64,000 nucleotides of DNA from Acinetobacter haemolyticus. Its GTDB lineage: Bacteria > Pseudomonadota > Gammaproteobacteria > Pseudomonadales > Moraxellaceae. The stretch covers positions 186,001 through 250,000 of the forward strand of contig NZ_OVCN01000001.1 in NCBI RefSeq assembly GCF_900406815.1. The letters run 5' to 3'. Positions 54,876-63,894 of this stretch are shown piece after piece. A program made the position numbers and the translations under genes. The notes under the pieces are model-generated. The model had not been told where the DNA came from. It saw only the letters and a list, made by a program, of their open reading frames with translations, and did no database searches. The stretch's first letter is position 1; every line of letters begins with the position of its first letter.

Positions 54876-54901
54876 AAAAAAGCCATCCGAAGATGGCTTT
54901 T
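54876..54901. terminator. Bidirectional terminator before the catalase gene
   Basis: AAAAGCCATC (54878-54887) pairs with GATGGCTTTT (54892-54901) around CGAA. It serves the leftward catalase gene and possibly the rightward hydrolase gene. Confidence 0.88.
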
Positions 54902-54917
54902 GATCTGAGATTGATAT

Positions 54918-56438
54918 TTATAGAAAGCTTGGCAAATGACGTGCTGGATCAGTCGCACGTGCAGCGAGGGCATCAGCTACGGTCATGCCTAGGGCTTTTG
55001 CAACACCTTCACCATAAGCAGGGTGGCATGCATAGCAATTTCGAATATGGCGATATTTAATAAAATCTAAAGCATCGCCCATTGCTCGTGCAGTATTCCC
55101 AAATAAAGCATCTTGTTGCTCAGGAGTCATGAGTTCAAATAAAGCGCGAGGTTGACTGAAATAGTCATTATCGTCTTCACGGAAATCCCAGAAATCTGCA
55201 TCACCATTAATTTTCAATGGCGGTTCTCTAAATTGCGGTTGCTCTTGCCATTGATTGAAGCTATTTGGTTCATAATGCGGCAAACTGCCATAATTCGCAT
55301 CAATACGGCCTTGGCCATCACGATGATTACTATGCACAGGGCAACGGGCTGCATTTACTGGAATTTGTTGATAATTCACGCCTAAACGGTAGCGTTGTGC
55401 ATCGGCATAGTTAAATAGGCGAGCCTGCAACATACGGTCTGGCGAAGCACTGATCCCAGGTACCAGATTGCTTGGGGCAAAGGCCGATTGTTCGACATCG
55501 AGGAAGAAGTTTTCAGGATTACGGTTCAGCTCAAACTCGCCCACTTCAATCAGTGGATAATCGCCGTGTGGCCAGACTTTGGTTAAATCAAATGGATGAT
55601 ATGGAACTTTTTCTGCCTCTTGTTCTGGCATCACCTGAACGAAGAGCGTCCATTTTGGATAGTCTTTACGCTCAATCGCGTCAAACAAATCACGTTGATG
55701 GCTTTCACGATCTTGACCAACCAGATCACCTGCTTCAGCATCAGTCAGGTTTTTAATGCCTTGCTGGGTTCTAAAGTGGAATTTTACCCAGAAACGTTCA
55801 TTGGCTGCATTGATGAAACTATAGGTATGGCTACTAAAACCATGCATGTGACGGTAGCTGGCTGGGATACCACGGTCTGACATCACGATCGTAACCTGAT
55901 GCAAAGCTTCTGGCAGCAAGGTCCAGAAATCCCAGTTATTGGTTGCACTGCGTAGATTAGTTTTCGGGTCGCGTTTTACGGCTTTGTTTAGATCAGGGAA
56001 TTTACGTGGATCACGTAAGAAGAATACGGGGGTATTGTTGCCCACCATATCCCAGTTGCCTTCTTCGGTATAAAACTTTAAAGCAAAACCACGAATGTCG
56101 CGTTCGGCATCGGCAGCACCACGCTCACCAGCAACCGTAGTAAAGCGAGCAAACATTTCGGTTTTCTTGCCGATTTCGCTAAAAATCTTAGCGCGGGTAT
56201 ATTGGGTAATATCATGGGTGACAGTGAAAGTACCAAATGCACCTGAACCTTTGGCATGCATACGTCGCTCAGGGATGACCTCACGAACAAAGTTAGCAAG
56301 TTTTTCATTCAGCCATAAATCTTGGGCAAGTAGAGGACCTCTCGCACCCGCTGTTAAACTATTTTGGTTATCGACTACTGGAGCACCGAAGTCAGTGGTT
56401 AAGTGGTTGTAAGGACATTTTTTATCGTCTTGGCTCAT
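54918..56438 (-). CDS. Monofunctional heme catalase
   Basis: A 506-residue small-subunit catalase (clade 3-like length). The catalytic histidine lies in [15 protein letters not shown], the distal asparagine in [18 protein letters not shown], the helix with [17 protein letters not shown] is intact, and the proximal heme ligand tyrosine is in [14 protein letters not shown]. It breaks hydrogen peroxide down to water and oxygen. GGAG precedes the ATG by about 7 nt. A 7-bp inverted repeat just upstream may be regulatory. Acinetobacter has several catalases; the gene symbol is left open. Confidence 0.95.
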   Translation of the reverse strand: MSQDDKKCPYNHLTTDFGAPVVDNQNSLTAGARGPLLAQDLWLNEKLANFVREVIPERRMHAKGSGAFGTFTVTHDITQYTRAKIFSEIGKKTEMFARFTTVAGERGAADAERDIRGFALKFYTEEGNWDMVGNNTPVFFLRDPRKFPDLNKAVKRDPKTNLRSATNNWDFWTLLPEALHQVTIVMSDRGIPASYRHMHGFSSHTYSFINAANERFWVKFHFRTQQGIKNLTDAEAGDLVGQDRESHQRDLFDAIERKDYPKWTLFVQVMPEQEAEKVPYHPFDLTKVWPHGDYPLIEVGEFELNRNPENFFLDVEQSAFAPSNLVPGISASPDRMLQARLFNYADAQRYRLGVNYQQIPVNAARCPVHSNHRDGQGRIDANYGSLPHYEPNSFNQWQEQPQFREPPLKINGDADFWDFREDDNDYFSQPRALFELMTPEQQDALFGNTARAMGDALDFIKYRHIRNCYACHPAYGEGVAKALGMTVADALAARATDPARHLPSFL

Positions 56439-56454
56439 GATTCTTCTCCATCAA

Positions 56455-56477
56455 GATAACGGCTGAGTAACGTTATC
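56455..56477. promoter_or_regulatory. Inverted repeat GATAACG-N9-CGTTATC upstream of catalase
   Basis: Perfect 7-bp arms at 56455-56461 and 56471-56477 lie 17-39 bp before the catalase start. A TTGAAC on the minus strand lies nearby, with a TAACGT -10-like sequence inside the repeat. It does not match a full OxyR pattern that I could confirm, so it is a generic operator or leader-hairpin candidate. Confidence 0.4.
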
Positions 56478-56833
56478 CCGACTATTGGACCGTTCAAAGA
56501 TATGGATGAGTAACCGTCGCATTGACAAAATCGGTATCAAAATCTCAGATGCCTAAATTGATGTGCAATGCCTAAGTCCGCATCCTTTGTATTTTTACTC
56601 TAAGTTGATGATGCTTTTTTTTCCAATGGATTAAAGTTGATATCTTAAATGCTTTATTCGATTGAAACTGTGTAACGCTTAAACATGCCCATGAAATTTG
56701 CGGATGTTTAAATTATTAAAAATAATAAAAAATACCTAAAAATAAAAGCTTAATTAATTTTTTTGTTTTTAATGAGAAAGACCTTAGGTTGATGAAAAGC
56801 CTGTCTAAGAATCGATGAGTTCAACAAAAAACG

Positions 56834-56974
56834 ATGAATTTGACCTGTTGCAGTTATGTAAAACAGTGGGGTTTGTTATCTGAACCGAAAGTGATGATTA
56901 ATAATACTCATCCATTGCTTCATGTTTACCTCAATGAGGGCAAGCAGTTAGTTTACTGTCGAGTTACAAAATAA
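56834..56974 (+). CDS. Candidate 46-codon ORF in the catalase-ptsP gap (low confidence)
   Basis: ATG 56834 to TAA 56974 encodes 46 residues beginning MNLTCCSYVK and ending in VYCRVTK. It has no clear ribosome-binding site, and no homologue is recalled. The surrounding 610-bp gap (56439-57050) is otherwise AT-rich with an A/T-only stretch near 56710-56770. It could be a decayed gene remnant or chance. Confidence 0.2.
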   Translation: MNLTCCSYVKQWGLLSEPKVMINNTHPLLHVYLNEGKQLVYCRVTK

Positions 56975-56985
56975 TTCCTATAAAT

Positions 56986-57017
56986 AAAGGGGATTCCGGT
57001 CTAAGAGAATCCCCTTT
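56986..57017. terminator. ptsP transcript terminator hairpin
   Basis: AAAGGGGATTC (56986-56996) and GAATCCCCTTT (57007-57017) pair perfectly across 10 nt. Leftward it is followed by TTTATTTAT. It lies 34 bp after the ptsP stop. Confidence 0.8.
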
Positions 57018-57050
57018 GAAATGTGGTTTATATTCGTTTAGGTGGAGTGT

Positions 57051-59345
57051 TTAAGCACTGACTAAACGATTCGATTTAACCATGTCTGCTAAACCATGAG
57101 TTCTGAAATAGTGTTCTAACCAACTTTTAATGACCAAAGGATTATTCATTTGCAGAACGTCATCAAGTAGGCGTTTAGCATCACTCATTGGAACGTGACA
57201 AATTGCTTTACGTACCCTAAGGATATTACTCGAACTCATTGATAGGGTATCGAAACCCATCGCAATTAATAGAATTGCAGTTAATGGATCACCTGCCATC
57301 TCTCCACAAACACTGACAGGTTTTTGATGTGCCTGACAGTCGAGTGCTAAGCGTTTGAGTGCCCTGAGGACTGATGGATGGTAATGTGAGTATACGTTGG
57401 CAACATGAGGATTGTTACGATCTACTGCAAGTAGGTATTGAGTTAAGTCATTTGAACCTACTGAGAAAAAATCCACCAACTCTGCAAATTCATCAATTTG
57501 TAGCAATACACTTGGGACTTCGACCATAATCCCAATTTTTGGTTTATTGATTTTTACTTGTTCTTCTTCTTGAACCGCAATCCAGTCACGTTCCAATAAA
57601 TACAGAACTTCCTCAACCTCACTGACACTGGTCACCATCGGTAATAGAATATGCAGATTGTTTAAACCAATACTTGCCTTCAGCATGGCACGAATTTGGG
57701 CTGAGAAAATTTCTGGATGATCGAGCGTAAAACGCAAGCCACGCCAACCTAGAGCTGAGTTTTCTTCTTCAATGCTAAAGTAAGGTAAGTCCTTATCCGC
57801 ACCAATGTCGAGAGTTCGCATGGTGACGGGTTTATTGGCAAAATGGCTGAGCTGTTGACGATAAATTGCCCGTTGTTCTTCTTCACCAGGAAAGCGATCA
57901 CGGAGCATGAAAGGGATTTCACTACGATACAAACCAACGCCCTTGGCACCACGTTGCACGCCACGGACGACATCAATCATTAAACCCGTATTAACAAATA
58001 ATGGAATGGCAACACCATCAGGGGTAATTGCATCTTTGGTTTCGTATTGTTTTAAATCTTTCGCAATTTGCTCTTCTTCTTTTTGGACCTCTTTATAACG
58101 CTGACGTAAACGTCGTGGTGGATTTACAAAGATACGTCCTTGATAAGCATCGACGATCATCTCAATGTCATCAAGTGTGGTAATCGGTAGTTCAGTCACC
58201 CCGACCACGGTTGGGATACCTAGAGCACGCGCAACAATCACCATATGTGAATTGGCGGCACCTTCTGAAGTCACAATCGCGGCAATATTATCAACAGGAA
58301 GTTCAACTAATGCAGCAGTACTAATTTCCTCACCAATCAGAATACTATCGGGGCTCAATTCCCGATGACTTGTATCATTTTCTTGTAAGCATGCGAGAAT
58401 GCGACGGCCTAGATCTTTTAGGTCTGATACGCGTTCACGCAAATAATCATCTTCCATTTGCGCAAACAAAGCAGTGTGCTTATCAATAACCTTGCGTACA
58501 GCACCTTGTGCCCAACTACCATCACGAATATAGTCTTTGATCTCACTTGGCAGTGCATTTTCATCTAGCATTCGTAAGAACACACTAAATAGCGCACGTT
58601 CTTCCGACATCAATGAATCTTGCATTTTTTCATCAAGTGATTGGATTTCTGCGCGAACAGCAACAATCGCTTGATCCAAGAGTTCCAATTCTTCACTGAT
58701 ATCATCAGCTTCACGATCTGGAATCGCGGTAAGATCTGCAGGCGGATACAATACGATAGCACGTCCTAAGGCAATTCCCCCTGCACCAGATACGCCTTGA
58801 AAGGTTTTGTAGCTAGGGCCATTACTGGGTTTGCGGAATACATCAATATTTCCTACAGCATGCGCATGGGCAATTACACCTGAGAGTTGTGCGCAAAGTG
58901 TAACGAGAAAAGATTCGGCCGCTTCACTAAAGTCTTGAGGTTCCTTCTTTTGTACAACAAGAACGCCCATTACTTTACGACGATACATAACAGGGACGCC
59001 GAGGAAGGAGTTAAATAATTCCTCGCCTGTTTCGGGTAAATAAGCAAAACGGTCATGCTTCGGTGCGTTGTCGAGGTTGACGATTTCTTCGCGTTGACCG
59101 ACTAATCCAACTAGGCCTTCACCTACATTTAATGCAACTTGACCAACAGATTCTGGATTTAGACCTTTGGAGGCCATCAGAACATAACGTTTATTACGCT
59201 CATCCAGTAAATAAATCGAGCACACATCCACATCCATTGCTTCAGCCACATGGTTGACCATAATGTCCAAAGAATCATGCAAACTGACGGACGCATTAAT
59301 TTCTTGGACAATGCGTCTGAGGGTGTCGAGTTGCATGTTTGACAT
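57051..59345 (-). CDS. ptsP: Phosphoenolpyruvate-protein phosphotransferase PtsP (enzyme I-Ntr)
   Basis: A 764-residue first enzyme of the nitrogen-related PTS. An N-terminal GAF domain (about residues 15-160, VDVCSIYLLDE then EEIVNLDNAPKHDRF) is followed by an enzyme I-type domain with the phospho-accepting histidine in EGAANSHMVIVARALGIPTVVG and a TIM-barrel PEP-binding part with GLYRSEIPFM, RTLDIGADKDLPY and VSVCGEMAGDP. It passes phosphate to NPr and EIIA-Ntr. TTGGAG precedes the start. In many gammaproteobacteria ptsP follows rppH; here a 270-bp repeat-like element lies between them. Confidence 0.95.
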   Translation of the reverse strand: MSNMQLDTLRRIVQEINASVSLHDSLDIMVNHVAEAMDVDVCSIYLLDERNKRYVLMASKGLNPESVGQVALNVGEGLVGLVGQREEIVNLDNAPKHDRFAYLPETGEELFNSFLGVPVMYRRKVMGVLVVQKKEPQDFSEAAESFLVTLCAQLSGVIAHAHAVGNIDVFRKPSNGPSYKTFQGVSGAGGIALGRAIVLYPPADLTAIPDREADDISEELELLDQAIVAVRAEIQSLDEKMQDSLMSEERALFSVFLRMLDENALPSEIKDYIRDGSWAQGAVRKVIDKHTALFAQMEDDYLRERVSDLKDLGRRILACLQENDTSHRELSPDSILIGEEISTAALVELPVDNIAAIVTSEGAANSHMVIVARALGIPTVVGVTELPITTLDDIEMIVDAYQGRIFVNPPRRLRQRYKEVQKEEEQIAKDLKQYETKDAITPDGVAIPLFVNTGLMIDVVRGVQRGAKGVGLYRSEIPFMLRDRFPGEEEQRAIYRQQLSHFANKPVTMRTLDIGADKDLPYFSIEEENSALGWRGLRFTLDHPEIFSAQIRAMLKASIGLNNLHILLPMVTSVSEVEEVLYLLERDWIAVQEEEQVKINKPKIGIMVEVPSVLLQIDEFAELVDFFSVGSNDLTQYLLAVDRNNPHVANVYSHYHPSVLRALKRLALDCQAHQKPVSVCGEMAGDPLTAILLIAMGFDTLSMSSSNILRVRKAICHVPMSDAKRLLDDVLQMNNPLVIKSWLEHYFRTHGLADMVKSNRLVSA

Positions 59346-59433
59346 GGATGTTTACTCCAATTTATAAATCGTTATTGCCTAGTTATAACAGCTCTCTTGC
59401 CAAAAATCATTGCCTAAAGTGATGATTTAACAA

Positions 59434-59703
59434 GAGAGTCTGTTGGTATTTTACAGATGCTTGCGACAGTGAACATTCTTTAGATGGTACAAGGCATGAC
59501 TTACGAGATTTAGCTATTCTAAATGAGTAAGGCATAACACCGTAGCATCAAAGAATGTCCCTGTCCCGAAGGGTTATGGCTAAAATTGCCTCGAACTTCG
59601 TTATGAAACTTGACAAGGGTATCGCCATTGCCTACGTTTCATGCCTTGTCCGAGTTATTTTAGCCTATAACGCAAGGCATGGTTAAAATGTCAACAGACT
59701 CTC
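59434..59703. mobile_element. MITE-like element with imperfect 21-bp terminal inverted repeats
   Basis: The ends GAGAGTCTGTTGGTATTTTAC (59434-59454) and the reverse complement of 59683-59703 agree at 18 of 21 positions. Inside are further complementary pairs: ACATTCTTT-A-GATG against CATCAAAGAATGT, GGTACAAGGCATGA against TCATGCCTTGTCC, and a TTTAG/CTAAA hairpin near 59514. No ORF is present. The right end abuts the rppH stop codon. No clear target-site duplication was found. It occupies the gap between rppH and ptsP. Confidence 0.55.
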
Positions 59704-59704
59704 A

Positions 59705-60181
59705 TTAACGCTGAGGTAATTGTAAACACAACTCCATCATGGCTTTACGGTAAACATCTCGCTTGAAGTTGACCACTTGGCCCAAAGGATACCAATAACT
59801 CACCCATTGCCATTCGTCGAATTCGGGTGGGTCAGTGAGATTTAACTGAATATGATGTGGCGATGCCGTCAGTTTCAGTAAAAACCACTTTTGCTTTTGT
59901 CCAATACATACCGGATCTGAATCTGACCGAATGTACCGATGTGGCAAACGATAACGCAGCCAACCTTTTGTTTGCGCTATAATTTGGACGTGTTCGGGCA
60001 ATAAACCGACTTCTTCTCTCAGTTCACGATAAAGTGCCTGTTCAGGGGTTTCTCCAAACTGGATTCCTCCTTGTGGAAATTGCCAAGCATTGTGACCAAT
60101 GCGTTTTGCCCATAAGACGTGTCCGTCATCGTTTGCCAAAATGATCCCGACGTTGGGTCGGAAACCTTCTGAGTCGATCAT
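59705..60181 (-). CDS. rppH: RNA pyrophosphohydrolase RppH
   Basis: A 158-residue Nudix hydrolase that removes pyrophosphate from triphosphorylated mRNA 5' ends, starting RNase E-dependent decay. The Nudix box is [23 protein letters not shown] (GX5EX7REUXEEXGU), preceded by [18 protein letters not shown] and ending with [17 protein letters not shown]. Length is typical. It is the upstream partner of ptsP, separated by the MITE-like element. Confidence 0.96.
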   Translation of the reverse strand: MIDSEGFRPNVGIILANDDGHVLWAKRIGHNAWQFPQGGIQFGETPEQALYRELREEVGLLPEHVQIIAQTKGWLRYRLPHRYIRSDSDPVCIGQKQKWFLLKLTASPHHIQLNLTDPPEFDEWQWVSYWYPLGQVVNFKRDVYRKAMMELCLQLPQR

Positions 60182-60211
60182 TTGGCTACCTAAATTTTGT
60201 CTATATCGTTG

Positions 60212-60266
60212 ACTTTGATCTCGGGGACAGTCACGCTTGCACGTCCAACTCGTAAAAGATCAAAGT
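60212..60266. promoter_or_regulatory. 9-bp perfect inverted repeat in the rppH/HAD divergent region
   Basis: ACTTTGATC (60212-60220) and GATCAAAGT (60258-60266) are perfect complements 37 bp apart, in the 184 bp between the divergent rppH and HAD genes. A TATGAT near 60282 may be a -10 for the HAD gene. The meaning of the repeat is unknown. Confidence 0.35.
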
Positions 60267-60365
60267 AAAATGTTTAAAATTGCTATGATCTTAACGAATT
60301 TTTAGTGACTTACGGAAATAGATTTACGTTTTTTTTCTTTAATTTGCATTTAAATGAGCATTTAT

Positions 60366-61016
60366 ATGAAATTGGCTTTGTTTGATTTAGATCACACCCT
60401 GTTAAATACCGATTCTGACCATTCGTGGGGTGAATTTTTGGTCAATGAAGGTTTGGTTGATCCAGTTCATCATCGTCAAATGAACGATAAATTTTATGAA
60501 GATTATAAGGCGGGACAACTTGACCCGATTGCTTATAATGAATTCGTTTTTGAATTTTTAACCCAACATGACAATACCTACTTAACTGATCTTCATCAGT
60601 TGTTTATGCAAAAAGTCATTCGCCCTAAAATGCGCCCTAAAGGTTTTGATGCGATTAAAAAGCATCAAGATTTGGGACACGCCATAGTGGGAATTACCGC
60701 GACTAGCGATTTTATTACAGCACCCATTTTCCGAGAGTTTGGCATTACCGAAATTATTGCAACCAGCGCTGAAGTATTCGATGGCAAATACACAGGCAAG
60801 GTGACGGGGATTCCATGTTATCAAAAAGGGAAACTTGCACGTTTGGATCAATGGTTAACAGGACGTGCAGTTAGCGAGTCATGGGCTTATTCCGACTCGA
60901 TCAATGATCGTTTTTTACTTGAATATGCGACCCATGCGATTGCGGTGAATCCTGATGATCGTTTGGAAAAACTCGCCCGAGAAAAACAATGGGAGATTCA
61001 GGACTGGTCGATCTAA
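60366..61016 (+). CDS. HAD-family hydrolase (SerB-like, subfamily IB)
   Basis: A 216-residue HAD phosphatase of the phosphoserine phosphatase-like IB group. Motif I is LALFDLDHTLLNTDSDHSW, motif II ITATSDF, motif III the lysine in CYQKGKLARL, and motif IV WAYSDSINDRFLLEYA. The substrate is unknown; members act on phosphoserine, phosphorylcholine or related phosphomonoesters. ATG 60366 is preferred to 60354. Its end overlaps the convergent LysR gene by 4 bp. Confidence 0.88.
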   Translation: MKLALFDLDHTLLNTDSDHSWGEFLVNEGLVDPVHHRQMNDKFYEDYKAGQLDPIAYNEFVFEFLTQHDNTYLTDLHQLFMQKVIRPKMRPKGFDAIKKHQDLGHAIVGITATSDFITAPIFREFGITEIIATSAEVFDGKYTGKVTGIPCYQKGKLARLDQWLTGRAVSESWAYSDSINDRFLLEYATHAIAVNPDDRLEKLAREKQWEIQDWSI

Positions 61017-61870
61017 GTCATCATCTGAATCAGTTCTTCAGCCGCTTTTGATTGGATTCGTGCAGGGTGCCAGACCATGCCTAACTGACGGTTCATGTTT
61101 AAATTCAAATCTAAGCGAGTGAGCTCATGATTCAGTAAGGTTTTTGGTAATACCGACCACCCTAAACCGATCGAAACCAGCATTCTGATGGACTCTAAAG
61201 GATTATTGCTCATGGTAATTCTGGGCTTTAATCCTTTTTTTTCAAACTCAGCCAACGTGATTTGACTGGTATAAGTATGCGCTGCAGGTAATAAGCTTGA
61301 ATAGGCAATCAAATCCTCAAGTTGAAGGTCGTGTTGTTGAGTCAAGGGATGAAATGGTGCGGAGACGAAAACCAAAGGATCTTCCCAGATTGTGACATAG
61401 TTGAGACGATCATCACCGACGGGTGGCAAAGTCAGAAATGCTAACTCTAATTCTCCAGCCAGTACTTGTTCATGAGCTTGTTCCGAATCCACGAAATGAA
61501 CGTCCAAGGTGACTTTGGGAAAAAGCTGTACAAACTTTTTTAATGGTTCAGCAAGATGATGTAGACCAATATGATGGCTGGTACCGATCTTGAGGCGACC
61601 TTGAACTTGGGCTTGTTCATGGCTCAATGTATGATGAATTTCACCGAGTTCATTCAGCCATGTTTTGACTTTGGGCAATAAGGAATGGGCAGCATGTGTG
61701 GGTTGAATTCCTCGACCAGCCGATTCAAATAGTTTGACGCCAAAATATTCTTCTAAACTATGAATCCGTTTGGTCACCGCAGGTTGAGTAATGAAAAGCT
61801 GTTCAGCAGCAATCGAAATTGAACCTGTTTCCATAACTTTAACAAACGCTTCAAAGGCGGCAAGATTCAT
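61013..61870 (-). CDS. LysR-family transcriptional regulator
   Basis: A 285-residue LysR-type regulator. The N-terminal HTH is MNLAAFEAFVKVMETGSISIAAEQLFITQPAVTKRI-like (only its first 60 residues form the DNA-binding part), followed by a periplasmic-binding-like effector domain with RLKIGTSHHIGLHHL and SIGLGWSVLPKTL. A LysR gene upstream of leuC is also known in pseudomonads. The direction is away from leuC, with the DUF2061 gene between them. The effector is unknown. Confidence 0.92.
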   Translation of the reverse strand: MNLAAFEAFVKVMETGSISIAAEQLFITQPAVTKRIHSLEEYFGVKLFESAGRGIQPTHAAHSLLPKVKTWLNELGEIHHTLSHEQAQVQGRLKIGTSHHIGLHHLAEPLKKFVQLFPKVTLDVHFVDSEQAHEQVLAGELELAFLTLPPVGDDRLNYVTIWEDPLVFVSAPFHPLTQQHDLQLEDLIAYSSLLPAAHTYTSQITLAEFEKKGLKPRITMSNNPLESIRMLVSIGLGWSVLPKTLLNHELTRLDLNLNMNRQLGMVWHPARIQSKAAEELIQMMT

Positions 61871-61920
61871 AATTTAGGCTCGAAAATCGTTAAAATTTAG
61901 TTGCTTGTTGTGAGATGGAG

Positions 61921-61980
61921 CATATACAGCTGACTATTTTAGGTAAAAGCGGTGAGCAAATATAGTTAAAGCTGTATATG
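61921..61980. promoter_or_regulatory. Long inverted repeat between the LysR and DUF2061 genes
   Basis: CATATACAGCT (61921-61931) and AGCTGTATATG (61970-61980) are perfect 11-bp arms. A nested ACTAT/ATAGT stem (61933-61937, 61962-61966) extends them. It lies just upstream of the LysR start and downstream of the DUF2061 stop. It may be the DUF2061 3' hairpin or an operator. Confidence 0.45.
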
Positions 61981-61992
61981 TATAATTAAAAG

Positions 61993-62211
61993 TTAGGCTT
62001 TTTGTTCTGTTTTATTCCAAATTTTTTCATGGAAGAAGTATGCAAATGCTTGTACGGTAGGTTCGAGCAAACTCAAAGTCACCGCCATAATGATATTTCC
62101 CGTGACTACATAAGCAACAAGCATGGCCACTGTAATATGCATGAAGTAATAACTTAAGGTCTTTTTCAAGGTTCGCTGATTTTTAATCACAAATTGCTGA
62201 ATATTAGCCAT
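61993..62211 (-). CDS. DUF2061 small membrane protein
   Basis: A 72-residue protein of the DUF2061 family: RTLKKTLSYYFMHITVAMLVAYVVTGNIIMAVTLSLLEPTVQAFAYFFHEKIW, with two closely spaced hydrophobic segments and a conserved E and H near the end. The family's function is unknown. A Fur-box-like sequence lies 31 bp upstream, and TATAAA overlaps its edge, so iron-dependent expression is likely. Confidence 0.85.
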   Translation of the reverse strand: MANIQQFVIKNQRTLKKTLSYYFMHITVAMLVAYVVTGNIIMAVTLSLLEPTVQAFAYFFHEKIWNKTEQKA

Positions 62212-62241
62212 GCTGTCACCGTCTTATCAAATTAGATTTAT

Positions 62242-62260
62242 ATAAATAATAATCATTATC
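62242..62260. promoter_or_regulatory. Fur-box-like sequence
   Basis: The 19-bp ATAAATAATAATCATTATC matches 15 of 19 positions of the Fur consensus GATAATGATAATCATTATC, with the right 12 bases perfect. It lies 31 bp before the DUF2061 start, with a minus-strand TATAAA at its left edge. It is more than 200 bp from leuC, so DUF2061 is the probable target. Random AT-rich matches are possible. Confidence 0.5.
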
Positions 62261-62401
62261 ATTAAAAATGTAAAAAAGAAATTTCAATTGTTGATGATTG
62301 GATTTATGAATCGTGGTTGAATAGACCATTATTATAAAACTAATCATTCCAAAAAGTTTGTTAATTTATAAAAATGATAAATTAGATTTATGTGAAAGCA
62401 T

Positions 62402-62410
62402 TGCTATAAT
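62402..62410 (+). promoter_or_regulatory. Extended -10 promoter of leuC
   Basis: TGCTATAAT is a perfect extended -10 (TGnTATAAT) ending 54 bp before the leuC start, with no good -35. The predicted leader of about 48 nt shows no attenuator-like leucine-codon peptide. Confidence 0.6.
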
Positions 62411-62464
62411 TATTTTAAGATTTAGATACCCAGTCCTATGGCAAGCACGATGGAGAGCGACGAC

Positions 62465-63883
62465 ATGGCAGGCAAGACATTGTATGACAAATTATGGGAT
62501 GACCATTTAGTAACGCAACGTGACGATGGTTCATGTTTGATTTATATTGATCGCCATTTATTACATGAAGTGACCAGCCCACAAGCATTTGAAGGCTTAC
62601 AACTTGCTGGTCGTCAACCTTGGCGTTTAAGTGCCAATGTCGCAACACCTGACCATAACGTTCCAACCTCTAAGAAAGAGCGTGAACAAGGGATTGCGGG
62701 GATTGAAGATGATACATCACGTATCCAAGTGCAAACCTTAGATGATAACTGTAAGACCTTTAACATTGTTGAATTTGGGATTAATGATATTCGTCAAGGG
62801 ATCGCGCATGTAGTTGGACCTGAACAAGGTTTAACTTTGCCTGGAATGACCGTCGTTTGTGGCGATTCACATACGGCAACGCATGGTGCGTTTGGTTGTT
62901 TAGCGCATGGTATTGGGACATCTGAAGTTGAGCATGTATTGGCGACGCAATGCTTGGTACAGAAAAAATCGAAGAATATGCTTGTTCGTGTTGATGGCGT
63001 ATTGGGCAAAGGTGTGACATCGAAAGATGTGGTTTTGGCCATCATAGGTAAAATTGGTACAGCGGGTGGTACAGGCTATGCCATCGAATTTGGTGGACAA
63101 GTGTTCCGTGATATGTCGATTGAAGGTCGTATGACGGTTTGTAATATGGCAATCGAAGCAGGCGCACGCGTGGGTATGGTGGCTGTTGATGAAAAAACCA
63201 TCGCTTATGTGAAAGATCGTAATTATGCACCTAAAGGTGAACAGTGGGATCAAGCAGTAGAATATTGGAATACTTTACATTCTGATGAAGATGCTGAGTT
63301 TGACGCGGTCGTGGTATTAAATGGCGCAGAGATTGAACCACAAGTTTCATGGGGAACTTCACCAGAAATGGTCATTCCAGTGTCTCAAGCAGTACCAACT
63401 TTAGAACAGGCCAAAGATGATGTACAACGCAATGACTGGACGCGTGCATACCAATACATGGGTTTAAATGCAGGTCAGGCGTTAGCTGATATTCAATTAG
63501 ATCGCGTGTTTATTGGTTCTTGCACAAATTCACGTATCGAAGATATCCGTGCCGCTGCCGAAGTTGTCAAAGGTCGTAAAGTGGCGACTAGCATTAAACA
63601 AGCGATGATTGTTCCGGGTTCTGGTTTGGTTAAACAGCAAGCCGAACAAGAAGGTTTAGATCAGATTTTCTTAGAAGCAGGTTTTGAATGGCGTGAACCT
63701 GGTTGCTCAATGTGTTTGGCAATGAATGCAGATAAGTTACAGCCAGGTGAACATTGCGCATCAACCTCGAATCGTAACTTTGAAGGTCGCCAAGGTAATG
63801 GTGGTCGTACGCATTTGGTTAGTCCAGCAATGGCAGCAGCGGCAGCAATTGCAGGTCATTTTGTTGATGTTCGGACATTCTAA
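62465..63883 (+). CDS. leuC: 3-isopropylmalate dehydratase large subunit
   Basis: A 472-residue aconitase-family large subunit that, with LeuD, isomerises 2-isopropylmalate in leucine biosynthesis. Diagnostic segments are [15 protein letters not shown], the [28 protein letters not shown] region, and the [4Fe-4S] cysteines in [10 protein letters not shown] and [15 protein letters not shown] 62465 has GGAGAG about 8 nt upstream; the open frame starts at 62438. leuD follows after 11 bp. Confidence 0.97.
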   Translation: MAGKTLYDKLWDDHLVTQRDDGSCLIYIDRHLLHEVTSPQAFEGLQLAGRQPWRLSANVATPDHNVPTSKKEREQGIAGIEDDTSRIQVQTLDDNCKTFNIVEFGINDIRQGIAHVVGPEQGLTLPGMTVVCGDSHTATHGAFGCLAHGIGTSEVEHVLATQCLVQKKSKNMLVRVDGVLGKGVTSKDVVLAIIGKIGTAGGTGYAIEFGGQVFRDMSIEGRMTVCNMAIEAGARVGMVAVDEKTIAYVKDRNYAPKGEQWDQAVEYWNTLHSDEDAEFDAVVVLNGAEIEPQVSWGTSPEMVIPVSQAVPTLEQAKDDVQRNDWTRAYQYMGLNAGQALADIQLDRVFIGSCTNSRIEDIRAAAEVVKGRKVATSIKQAMIVPGSGLVKQQAEQEGLDQIFLEAGFEWREPGCSMCLAMNADKLQPGEHCASTSNRNFEGRQGNGGRTHLVSPAMAAAAAIAGHFVDVRTF

Positions 63884-63894
63884 GGGAGCAAACC

